Below, in pieces: positions 1 through 10,024 of a stretch of 64,000 nt of DNA. The notes under the pieces were generated by a model. The model searched no databases. It had not been told where the DNA came from and saw nothing but the letters and a program-made list of their open reading frames with translations. The position numbers were made by a program, and so were the translations under genes. Origin of the DNA: Crossaster papposus (Eukaryota > Echinodermata > Asteroidea > Velatida > Solasteridae); the NCBI GenBank assembly GCA_037893245.1, contig JBAIAA010000416.1, positions 248,001 through 312,000 on the forward strand. Reading direction: 5' to 3'. Every line of letters begins with the position of its first letter. The first letter of the stretch is position 1.

Positions 1-177
1 AACTCGAATATGCTAAACTAAACTGTCAAACAGCAAGAACAAAATGCTTAACAGAAATCACTAGTGTAAAACAGGTAACAAGATGCCAAGCAACCAAATG
101 TCAGCCAGGAAGAACCAAATGCAGTATTATCGACCACGTGTTTATTAAGATCTGGTATCCCTGCTCCCCCTTTGTAG

Positions 178-2082
178 TTACAAGGAGGACGGTTCTGAGG
201 GTCTGTCCATCCCGTTCCGTATGGGCGTAGGAGATTCCATCAAGGGTCTTGAGCTGGGAGTTATCGGCATGTGCATAAACGAACTGCGCCGACTGACCGT
301 GCCAGCCTCGCTAGTCAGGAACGGACGGGAGGAGTTCAAAGGTTTGTGTAAACGCACTGTAGGAAGTTATTAGGAACGACGGATTATTTTATGAGCAACC
401 CTCTTGATCAAAGTAAAGATAGGATGTATCAAATGGTACCAAATATCTTGTAAAAAAACCGGTATTGTTTGGGGAAAGCATTATAAACGCGCGTAAGGTA
501 TTTGTTTTAAATAATGTACAGTTAAACTGTATACATTTAAGAACCGAATCCTACTGTTTAATTTTTTTGTTACGCAACACGTGGACCACACGGGAAAAGC
601 TTTCACGTAGCTAGCTCACCACTGAAAATTGACTAAATTCACCTGATATTCACAATGGATGTGAAAGGAGCGTAATTGTAATTTAAAATAATTAGACAAA
701 ACGGAGACACTCTTCGATTCGAAAGATATATGATTGTCCGCTTTTCGTTGTTTCTCTCAACGTAAATCCACACAATTCTTCTTTTCGACTCGCACATAAA
801 CAGGAGATAAGATTCCTAGAGGAGAGGATCTGATCTTCGAAGTGCGACTCTTAGGTGCCCAGCCCAACTATCTCAAGGGTATGCCGAATGCGTTCAAGAA
901 GATGGACTCGAATAAGGACGGGATCATTCAACGCGAAGAGGTGAGCTGCATCAATATAATATCCTGTTCGAATGGGGTTAGCCCGATGTTCCCCGATCCT
1001 TCCTTTAAAGTTTGGGTTAGTTTTTGGGACCTGGGAACATAGATACGCACCAGTCCATAATATTCCCCAATCCTATGGGCCTTTTCGAATCCCTTGCTTC
1101 GTCTCTGTCTTTGGCTTAAGGCGATTCTAGATTCCCAACTGCGAGATCCCCTGCGACATTTTGATGCCTGTTGTGCTTCAGAAACATTCAATCTACTGAT
1201 ATGAACCCAAAAGTTAGACTATTTATATTTTCTATAATTTCTATTTGCTTCTCAGTAATTCAGAATTCGGAGGCGAAGCCAAAGCCGAAGACGAAGCAAA
1301 GGTTTCGAAAAGGCCCATGTTCACCGATTCCTACATGTTTGCCGCTCCTTCCTCTAGGGTTTGGGTTAGGTTTTTCGGACTGGGCAACATCGGAACTGAT
1401 GCATACCTATGGATTGGGAAACATAGGGATCGGGGAACATTATAGAGATCGGGGAACATATAGGGACCGGGAAACATACGTACGCACCCGTTCGAATGGA
1501 CCCATTCGACATGGCAAGATCGATGCCAATTTATTGTACAATTTGCCTAGATGTATTGATGACGTGCCGTGCATTTGTCTATGGTACAAATGTACTACGA
1601 AACAATACAGTCATGAACAGGCTTCATTTGACCGCGTGTGTACATCATCAGTACAGAGGCTTCATTATTAAATCGCAACAATTTTCCAGGTGGCCACGGT
1701 AGTTCGGTAAAACTGATATAGTGGGCCTTATTGAATTCCTTTCTTCGTCTTAGGCGTAAAAGGCGTTTTAAGCTTCTAACTGCACGTATAAATTGTATTG
1801 TCGGTGACTGATACATGTATTCAGCTATTTTGGAGTTTTGGCTGGTAACTTGTATTTACTGAGCAAGTAGCTCAATGAAACTTGACCGCTGTTTACAAAA
1901 TATCGGACACAAACGTATTTTTCCAGATTTACGATGACATGGTGGGTGACGGTGAGACGTTTCCGAGGGGAGCGCCGGTAGTCGACGAACTGGTTGACGA
2001 ACAGATGCAAATAATGGACAAAGACAAAGATGGCGTCGTCCAGTGGGAGGAATTCTATCTGCCAAAGTGGGACGAACTTTAA
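178..2082 (+). CDS. FKBP14: FKBP14/FKBP7-like ER peptidyl-prolyl isomerase with EF-hands (5' end missing)
   Basis: Three exons are visible: 178-341, 804-940 and 1927-2082, ending in TAA; phases join cleanly (1+54 codons+1, 2+45 codons, then phase 0). The first carries the C-terminal half of an FKBP domain (MGVGDSIKGLELGVIGMC, then LRRLTVPASL), completed in exon 2 by KIPRGEDLIFEVRLLG. Two EF-hand loops follow, DSNKDGIIQREE and DKDKDGVVQWEE, with the usual Asp/Asn/Glu ligand positions. The protein ends in KWDEL, a KDEL-type ER retrieval signal. The order FKBP domain, two EF-hands, retention tail is that of FKBP14/FKBP7, which act on prolines of collagen and other secretory proteins in the ER lumen. 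Oddities: the active-site Trp (usual motif IKGWxxG) is Leu, and the usual PPxLxYG Tyr is absent. The signal peptide and start of the domain lie upstream of the window. FKBP14 versus FKBP7 is not resolved. Confidence 0.85.
1000..1500. repeat. Degenerate GGGGAACATA-type repeat in the FKBP last intron
   Basis: Short imperfect repeats of the form ATCGGGGAACATATAG recur between about 1420 and 1480. Related, more diverged and partly inverted pieces occur at 1030-1045 and 1310-1440, with a shared stretch resembling GTTTGGGTTAGKTTTTSGG. The stretch is open in frame over about 160 codons from 1171, but the peptide is low-complexity and matches no family I know, so I treat it as a repeat and not as an exon. 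Confidence 0.5.
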
Positions 2083-3811
2083 CCCAAACGTTTGGAGCTG
2101 GTTTGCATTTTAGGTATATATGATATCCTTGTTTTAATCTTATTGACAAAATCAGTGGGGTTCGAGGAATCGGTAAACTATCCATACGTTGGCGGGAGGG
2201 GGGTGTTGCTGGCAGAATATCTAGCTTTATAAATTAAGATTTTATTTTATCAATGTCTAAATCGTTCTAAAACTGTCTAGTAATACTGGGTGTTTTTTTG
2301 CTGTGTTATAAAAAGCACAGACGTACATGTACATGTAGCAGGTAGGTCACGTAGATTTATAAAATGGAGCAAGTCAAAATACAGTTTTCCCACAAGCCAG
2401 CTTGGCCTATCTATCATGTTTTTATTTCCGGGTTTCCTTGCCGTGAAACAACTGGGAAAAAAAATTGTTTCCCCTGGATGGGATGCTAGTCCATCGCAGG
2501 TTACTCCCCAGCTACCCATTTATACATGTACTCCTGGGTGGAGAGAGGCAAGTGGAGTAAAATGACTTGCCCGAGGACACAACATAGGACCCAGTAGGAT
2601 TCGAACCCTAATCACTAGGCTCACACTCCATCAAGTAAACTAGTCCTTTTGAAATTTTTGTCAGACACAATTAGTTTTTAGAAATGTTGACCACATGTCT
2701 CGAACTTGTTTTTATTGCCTGCGAAAATTTGTTTTATAAAGTTAGGGATAGCTCCATGGGGATACTAAGGATTGTTATTACTTATTGTCTTGGATTTTAA
2801 TTTGTAAATTGAAGGGAAAGTTGGACTGTGACCGAATGACAGGTGATATTATAAACACAAGAGTCAATTTCAATTTAACACTTTTTATTTGATGCCAAAT
2901 CAAAACATTGATAATGTAACATCTAAATCAAAATAATGTACACTCCGCATTTGAAAAAGGTTTTTCAACTGGTAATGGGTTTTGAATAAAAATTTCAAAT
3001 TTAAGTATTGCCACTTTCATCAGTCGTATTATATATATTGTATTTGGTAACCTAAATTTATTTGGTAAACTCTGGCAATCTACCCATTTTCACACAATAA
3101 AATACACTGGGTGTGGCGTCTTGTATTAAATGCATCTTGGACCATGCAGGTGAGAATATAATTTGACCTCGAAAAATGTGTCAGTTACAAATATGACAAT
3201 ATTATGTCTATGGATAATGAAACCAAATAAATAAATTCTAGAAGAGTGCAATTTATTAAGAGAGTTTTTTTATTTGGCAGATTTTACCCGGCAAATTGAA
3301 ACAGTTTTACCTCAAAATCACTTCAAATTGAGATCAATATTACGAACATATGTATAGATTGTAAAAAAACTGGTGCTTTTTCAACAACAAAAAACATTTT
3401 AAAGTTGAGTTTCATAGTGTTAAATATTCATCTAAATCTATCAAGTTTGTTTTGTTCAACTTCCCAGTCAATCAACATATCAAGTTTGAAGTACAAACTC
3501 TACCAGTGCATCAAGGGCCACAGATAGAGATCGCATCAGATTGAAATTGAATGAGCCATGTGGATAGGTTGTCAACTGCCTCATTGACAAACAACAACAA
3601 TAAGTAAATATATTTTTAGAGCAGGTATGGCACGACTCTCAAAATAGTTTGTTAAAACACGACAAACTGTTCTGAACAGAAGTTCCCACTTTCTGCTGTC
3701 ATTGTTATTTAGGTTTTCTCCCCGAATCATTTCCAAATGACTCCTACCGCATTCTTCTGCATGGAATTCTACTGGATGTTTTTTTGTATAGTAACTACTA
3801 ACTAACGATGT
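2083..3811. other. Tail-to-tail intergenic region with the 3' UTRs of FKBP and UQCRC2
   Basis: There is no supportable gene here. The region is AT-rich and contains AATAAA hexamers on the plus strand (for example near 3103 and 3221) and TTTATT, the reverse complement, near 2882 and 3057. These could serve the FKBP and UQCRC2 transcripts respectively, but none can be assigned with certainty. A tRNA-derived SINE occupies 2468-2630. Confidence 0.6.
2468..2630 (-). repeat. tRNA-derived SINE, minus orientation
   Basis: Read on the minus strand, the element starts with TGGAGTGTGAGCCTAGTGAT (A-box-like) followed by GGTTCGAATCC (B-box-like), as in a tRNA promoter. Its body contains GACTTGCCCGAGGACAC. 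A second diverged copy in the same orientation lies at 12678-12875 in an SRP68 intron, with GGCTTGCCCAAGGACAC at the equivalent place, which supports a dispersed family. Confidence 0.7.
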
Positions 3812-6800
3812 CTATGCACTCAGTAGCTGATCCAGATAAGGTGTGTTGCCTAAATCTCCGCTAGCAGCCATCGACAGTTTGCCGTTAAATATCCGCTTGG
3901 CCACCTGATGCAAAAGACAAATCCAATGAGGGAGTTGAACATTTGGAATTTGCAGAAAATACTACCACCCTGACTGATTTTGAAGAGGGGCAAAAATGTG
4001 ACGGTCCTTACAGCCCACCTTGAGTGCATCTTGTCCAGTGATGGCATCAACCTCAGCTATCATTGCTGCTGGGGAGACATAGTCTACAGCAGCCATGATA
4101 GAGGGTGGGGTGGGGTGGGGGTGAGTGAGGGTCCTTACAGCCTACCTTGAGTGCATCTAGTCCAGTGATGGCATCAACCTCAGCTATCATTGCTGCTGGG
4201 GAGACATAGTCCACAGCAGCCATGATAGAGGGTGGGGTGGGGGTGAGGGTGGGTGAGGGTCCTTACAGCCCACCTTGAGTGCATCTAGTCCAGTGATGGC
4301 ATCAACCTCAGCTATCATTGCTGCTGGGGAGACATAGTCTACAGCAGCCATGATAGAGGGTGGGGTGGGGTGGGGGTGAGTGAGGGTCCTTACAGCCTAC
4401 CTTGAGTGCATCTTGTCCAGTGATGGCATCAACCTCAGCTATCATTGCTGCTGGGGAGACATAGTCCCCGGTGCACATGGCCTGTACGCCGATGTCTTCA
4501 AGGACAGTGGACTGGTTCTCAAGATTCATCAAGATGGAGGCTTTCAGTTGGTTCCTAGAAAATCAAAATTACAAATAGTTAAGCCTTTAACACCTTTAAC
4601 ACTCGATATCTGCAAATGGTGTATCCTACCTTTAAAGCCGAGAACCTAGAGAATTTTTAGAAAAGCAAAATCTAAAAAATAAAAAATTTAACTTTGTCTG
4701 GGTTTTGTTTGAGCAGGTCACATACATCAGCTCAAACATCATGACACACTGTTTATGCAATGTAGGTTTGGGTTTAGTCAAGGGTTAATGTATCAATAAG
4801 TCAATCAATCTAGTAACTTACTTTGCTCTGGTGAGGTCGCTATCTTCCATATTTCCTTTGGTGATTGCACCCATCTGACCCATCATAGATTTCAACACCT
4901 GACAAATATAATAAACAACAAATAATAACAAGTATTTATAAAGGGCACGTATCCACCAATATTGATGCTTAAGGTGCTTCAACATTATTAACCTACTTAT
5001 TGAAACATTCCAAACACCATCTCAGCTCCAAGCTTGATGTTGCCATTTTGGCGCCAAGCAGCGAAAACTCAAATCCATAAATGCGATACTTACATCTCCC
5101 ATCTGGTCACCATGGGTAACGGCATACATGCCAAAGAGTCCGGAGTCGCTGTATGACATATTGAAACAGCTTGCCTGGTAGAAAAAACATGATTTTCCAT
5201 CAATCTCATGGCTGTCTTAAAAGTCTTATTTTCAAATATATACATGTAGTCAATTTTGGATAGGTTTGAATGAGAAACGCGTTTGAATGGCATTTATGGG
5301 TTTATCATGATGGCTTCGGTCTAGCACCCCATTAACAAAGATATACGACAAATTTGGTGAACCACCAACATACTGGATTGGATAGCTCAGTCAGTAGAGC
5401 ACTGGAACAGCAATCCGGAGATCGCAGGTTCAAGCCCAACTCCAGTCAATTTCGTTGTTCAAATCTAAAAATACATTGGAAAACTTCTCTAAGAGATGTA
5501 ACTATAAAAGTTCTTACCAATAAAAAAAAATATTAAAAAAAATCAAGAGATGTCAAGAGAACATACTAAAAACGGGACGGCTGTTGCCTTGCTGGCTGCC
5601 TGGGCCAGCTTGGATGTCGCTAGCTGACTGCTCCACTTGATGTAAGGTCCGGTACCCATCAGTTGCTGCAAGATGCCCAGCGTCAGGAGCTCTTTACAGG
5701 TCAGGGACGCGCCTTGGACGCCCACCGCCACGTAAGAGTACGGAGAGTCTCGCTGACTGCGTATCTCACCTCCTGTGAAAACAAAAGTGGAACAAATTCC
5801 ATCGTAAATATTTTTGTAAACTTGGTGTTTGTGGTAGACATTTGAGCTAGTAAGCAGCAGGTTGTGGGTTCACATCCCAAGAAAACTTCTGGTACACTGA
5901 CTTGCTCAAAATGCTTGGCATATTTAAACTTTGAATTCTCCAGACTAAAAACAGTGTTGCTATATGGTGTGATTCGGGGCAAGCCTTACCAGCAAGGTTA
6001 CCAGCCAAACATCTACAGCAAAAACCAGCTGATTACATGTACCAGTCACAAACAATATACATGTACACCTGAAAATTTGCTTTGTAACCCCGTTTTTGCC
6101 AAAGAAGAATGTTTATGCTAAGCAATTTTGTTGTGCTTAGCAGCTCCATAAAATTGGCCCCAGATGAATAGGGGTAATATTTAGTGTTATGTATCATTTG
6201 TCCATTTGTCCAAGGTGTTATTATCAATGAATCTTAACCCACCTGCATATTTGGCTGCTGGAGTCTCCATCTTAATGCCTCGCTTAACGTCAAACTTCTC
6301 CCCAAAGGCCTTCAGGTCACCGTGGTCAACACCTGAAAAAACAATTTGCTTGTAACTATCGCAAAAAGAATTGTTAAAAATCAATTAAATTTAAAGAATG
6401 CAACTTAATTTAGTTGAACTAAACCGGGCGAATGTGTACCATTCATGTCTAATTATCACTTCAATTAATATGTAAAAACCACAAATACATCAGGAATTTT
6501 GACTTGTTTTACCGAGTCCGACCAGGGTCATATTTTCGGCCGTGTACATCTTGTCGACATACTCCAGCAGCATCTCGGTACCTATCTTGCCCACCATGTA
6601 CTCCGGGGCATAAAGGGATCGGCCAAGGGTATCCCTAAAGGCAGCTGCATGCAGATTCTCCAAAACCTCTGCCAATAATCAAACGAGAAGCACAAAATTT
6701 GTCAAAATATTAAATCCAACACCATTTTTCGGAGATGTAGAATAAAAACATGTAAAAGAGTAGGACATTTTGAGAGAAAAAAGTAGAAGCAAGGTAAGAA

Positions 6801-9297
6801 AAGTAGGAAAAGTAAGGATACTTGAAAGCCTGTCAGATGTTTATAGAGCTACAAACAATGATCTAGCCAATGATCATTTGAGATTTACCTATCTGAAGTT
6901 GGTCTCTGACCGACGCCAGATCAAACAGGACTCGTTTTCTGTTGTCTTTGACCTCCCAGGGTCGGAATTGCTGACCGGTTAGTGCATCCTGTAGGTGAGA
7001 GGCTGCCTCGTCTCTACGGGACACAAGGAAAAAAACCGGAATGGACAAAGTGATTTTGCAAATCAGAAAGGGATTTGTGGGGCAAATCATCTTTACTCGC
7101 AGAATAGAAGTTGCGAAGGACGTGGCTATAAGGTGGTCGAGTCGATAGCATGTAAAGGCACCTTAGACTGCCACCATATATATGACCCTTATCTGACCAC
7201 AGAGCACTGCTAGAGATCAAAAGTGTCGATTTTAGTAGAGGCAGAAAAACTATACATTTTGTGAAAAACAATTGTGGCACAGAAGTGAATCAACGATAAA
7301 ATCTACTCACATATGCCTCGAGCCGGGAGTTGAACCCGGGCAACGTTTTCTATCTACACTTTACTATCTCACTAAACTTGCCAAATCTTTTCTGTAATTC
7401 CTACATAAAAACCTATTATTTTTCTAAACTTACAAGTGTGTTCGAAGACATTGTATGGAGTAGGCCATGTGGTCTCGAGTGGTAGTGGCTTCAAAACTGG
7501 CGCTGATCTCGTCCAAACCTCTTGTGATACTAAAGGTCGTTGCATTACTTGTTGTCTAAGAGATAACAAAATTACATTTTTATGGCGATTGTTGATGGCA
7601 GAGTTGTTATTATTTTTGTTAGTCACAGGTCGGTCGTTGGTCGGTTGGCTTGGTAGTGGTCACTACAAATCATAAAGCTGAATTAAGTGGCTGTGACTGT
7701 TTATGTAACTTAGTAGAGCTATGCTTTGACTGTCGAAGATTGATAAGCCAGCTGATATACCAGTTGCTTGCTGTTGATGAAATTGTATTGATGGAATTTA
7801 TCTAGTCACATAGTGCCCGTGTACAAAGCCATGGCAAGAGAAGAGGATTGAAAATTTGACTTTCTGTGACTATTGAGAGAGGAGGGTTGTTACAAACAAA
7901 ATGTTGAATTGAATCACATTTTGTGATGAGAATCAAGATAAATCACGGGTTGACCTTTAGAGCAACTCACCAGGTTTGCGTAACTGCGGAGACAGTGGGT
8001 AATGCCGAGATTCTGAGTGGTTTCATAGCGGGAACCAGCATTGACCATCAGGGCGATCCGTGAGATCGGAGAGTGGTTCTCCAACGAAGCTACCGTCAAA
8101 CCATTATTCAGCTTGGAAACCTTGGAAAGGGTGACAAGATTCCAGAAAGAAAAGGGTTTAGGAGTCTAGTACCCATCCTAACAAATTTCAACAAAGATCC
8201 TGCGAGAGATCCTGCGAGAGATCCTGCGAGAGATCCTACGAGAGATCCTGCGAGGGTGCCGCGAGGGAGCCGCCGAGAGATCCTGCGAGGGAGCCGCGAG
8301 AGAGCCGCGAGGGAGCAGCGAGGGAGCCGCGAGGGAGCCGCGAGGGCTTTGTTTGACTGTGATTTTCTTTCAATGTTTCATACCTGCACAGGTTCCTGTG
8401 GAAGTGGGGCTTTGTCTGCTGACTGTGTAGCTGTAGCTACTTGGGCAGCATACAGTCGCCTCTGTAAATAAAATGCAGAGAAAAAACATCACATTTATTT
8501 AAGTAAGTGGTGTACAGCAGTGATTCCACTTGTCGAATAAGCCACAAAGGGAAACTGATGACCAGATGCATTATGATAATTTGTAAAAGGTGAACAAAGA
8601 AATTGACTGGAGTGGGGTTCGGACATGCAACATGTACTTCCAAATTACCTTTCCAATGTTCTACTAACTACCAACTGAGCACAATGGATAACAAGAATTA
8701 TAGGGGAACAAAAACATAGCAGATATGGTTGCAATTTTCTTCCAACAGTGCTTGCTATTGTGCAAATTCACAGCGGTAATTGTGATAAGGTAGAAATAAG
8801 TTACAGGCACATGTGTTGTCTCTTCATGCTGGTTTGAAACTGACAGCACAAATACGTGTGCACAAATACCGGTACGTGTGCACAAATGTCCCGAGTCCAG
8901 TCTTTTGCATGTGTTTCTAATGCCCGCGCTAATGCAGAACACAATTCTGCACACAGCTTCAATGTACAAACCGCATAATAATATGCATTAATAATACAGA
9001 GCTCAGACAACTCGACCAGTGAAACAACTCGACCGGTGAGACAAGTCGACCGGTGAGACAAGTCGACCAGTGGGACAACTCGACCGCCCGCTAGCTGGAA
9101 CAACTCGACCGCTGGGACAACTCGACCGATATATACCGGCGTAAATGCCGCAAATTAAATGAAGTATTGATTCAATCGCATTATTAACTAAACTTATGAC
9201 ATAACTAAAACCTACATTTCAAACAGACATTGAGATCAATTACAATACTTACTGACAACCCGGCAAAAACTGGCCGTAAACCTGAAAGAGACATCAT
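3812..9297 (-). CDS. UQCRC2: Cytochrome b-c1 complex subunit 2, mitochondrial (UQCRC2), complete
   Basis: Twelve minus-strand exons, in transcript order: 9297-9253, 8461-8384, 8120-7971, 7555-7434, 7013-6889, 6668-6513, 6332-6243, 5772-5567, 5174-5094, 4898-4822, 4554-4401, 3904-3812 (TAG). They total 1,377 nt, 458 residues, against about 453 in human. All junctions are GT-AG and in phase. The N-terminus (MMSLSGLRPVFAGLS) looks like a mitochondrial targeting peptide. Family hallmarks are LENHSPISRIALMVNAGSRY, FRPWEV, VLENLHAAAFRDTLGRSLY, NMSYSDSGLFGMYAV and the C-terminal SMAASGDLGNTP. The protein is an M16-fold core subunit of respiratory complex III in the inner mitochondrial membrane. The zinc-protease HxxEH motif is absent, as expected for core 2. 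The start codon is 727 bp from that of divergently transcribed SRP68. Three extra copies of the 3' end of exon 11 sit in the last intron (see 4003-4384). Confidence 0.96.
4003..4384 (-). repeat. Tandem 127-128 bp repeat of UQCRC2 exon 11 3' end plus splice donor
   Basis: Units begin at 4003, 4130, 4258 and 4385, with spacings of 127, 128 and 127 bp; the fourth is the genuine exon end. On the minus strand each unit carries 65 nt identical or nearly so to the end of exon 11 (encoding VSPAAMIAEVDAITGQDALK) and then CTCAAG joined to GTAGGC or GTGGGC, so the 5' splice site is also copied. Copies 2 and 3 have one base change (CAA to CTA, Gln to Leu). A C-rich tract and a TAG precede the exon-like segment in copies 1 and 3. 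Inclusion of a 65-nt copy after the real exon would shift frame and meet TGA within eight codons. Confidence 0.95.
5372..5485 (+). repeat. tRNA-derived SINE in a UQCRC2 intron
   Basis: A tRNA-like head is visible. The A-box region TAGCTCAGTCAGTAGAGC is followed by B-box GGTTCAAGCCC, and the flanking ACTGGA and TCCAGT can pair as an acceptor stem. A tail beginning CAATTTCGTTGTTC follows. The mismatched seventh stem position and the intronic setting argue for a SINE and not a working tRNA gene. Confidence 0.75.
5985..6170 (-). repeat. Dispersed repeat ending in TGGGGCCAATTTTATGGAGC (MITE-like)
   Basis: Read on the minus strand, this begins TGGGGCCAATTTTATGGAGC, continues with a GCTAAGCACAACAAAATTGC segment, and contains GGGGTTACAAAGCAAATTTT. 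A second copy in plus orientation lies at 13075-13245 in an SRP68 intron, with GGGGCCAATTTCATAGAGC and the same internal order. The shared order across about 170 bp shows a transposed family. Confidence 0.65.
8195..8345 (+). repeat. 12-bp minisatellite (GATCCTGCGAGA) in a UQCRC2 intron
   Basis: Tandem 12-mers GATCCTGCGAGA at 8197-8260 grade into GAGCCGCGAGG-type units up to 8345. The array stays open in one forward frame (Asp-Pro-Ala-Arg repeats), but it lies on the strand opposite to UQCRC2 and inside its second intron. I do not call it coding. Confidence 0.9.
9003..9125 (+). repeat. About 18-bp tandem repeat (CAACTCGACCGGTGAGA) in UQCRC2 intron 1
   Basis: Six to seven imperfect copies of a unit like GACAACTCGACCRGTGAGA are arranged head to tail. 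Individual copies differ by single substitutions, and one is interrupted by CCCGCTAG. The array ends about 130 bp downstream of UQCRC2 exon 1. Confidence 0.85.
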
Positions 9298-10024
9298 TTT
9301 TAGCGTAGTCGTGCAAAATGGCCAGCAAGAAGACACGACAGTTGCCGTTGGTGGCGCTGTGCGTATTTTAGCCGGGGGGGGGGGGGGGAGCTGGAGTATC
9401 AGACACGCTCCTCGAAAGATTGAACATCTTTAGAGTGGTTTTTACCCTTTTTTACTCTTTTTACTTTTTGCATTGAGACTAAAATGATATGGCTCATTAG
9501 GTAGTGTTTTCTTCATTTGAGGCAATAAAAGATAAGGGGTTGATCATTGAAGGAACCGACGCAGACGCGCCCATGGTGGCGAGGCTGCAGTGCGTGTCAT
9601 ATCAGAGAGACGCACTTTTGGAAATTTTCGCAAATATTAATATTGCAAGGAACGGATTATGACGATGTTTAAATTTCTTGAAATGTTTATGTATAGTTTT
9701 CCTGTAAATTATCGTCAAATCACAGGATCAAAATTAGTGCGGTTTAGAGCGGTTCCGCGTCCAGCTTGCTATATATGCATCTATAATTAGCTTATGCCTT
9801 TTTGAGAAAATTGTTTTAGCTAAGAAAATTACATTATAGTTGATGTAAATACATGATACCATTAATAACAATAAACATAACTCCCAACTGGAAAACGGAT
9901 TCAGAGTTTTCTTTTCTTTTCAAAGACTTATTAATTTTGTTAAAACGGATCTCTCATCCCCGCCCCGTTGGCCGTGTTTAGCGCCCTCTGTTGGCGACAT
10001 TTGGTTATCCACGTGTCGACAAAA
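9298..10024. promoter_or_regulatory. Likely bidirectional promoter shared by UQCRC2 and SRP68
   Basis: The two start codons are divergent and 727 bp apart, and no other gene lies between them. The interval contains relatively GC-rich, CpG-containing blocks at 9555-9615 and 9955-10020 next to AT-rich sequence, and a 15-base G run at 9374-9388. No TATA box can be assigned securely to either side. The inference of a shared promoter rests on geometry only. Confidence 0.6.

Noticed and set aside
1171-1671. 166-codon open frame in the FKBP intron
   Set aside because: Composed of degenerate GGGGAACAT repeats with no recognisable domain, and not needed by the FKBP reading frame.
5372-5446. Possible functional tRNA gene
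   Set aside because: The A and B boxes are clear, but the acceptor stem has a mismatch and a SINE-type tail follows, so it is a tRNA-derived SINE.
7305-7345. Second tRNA-like 3' half (GGGAGTTGAACCCGGGCAAC)
   Set aside because: Only a B-box-like piece is present; no A box or cloverleaf could be built.
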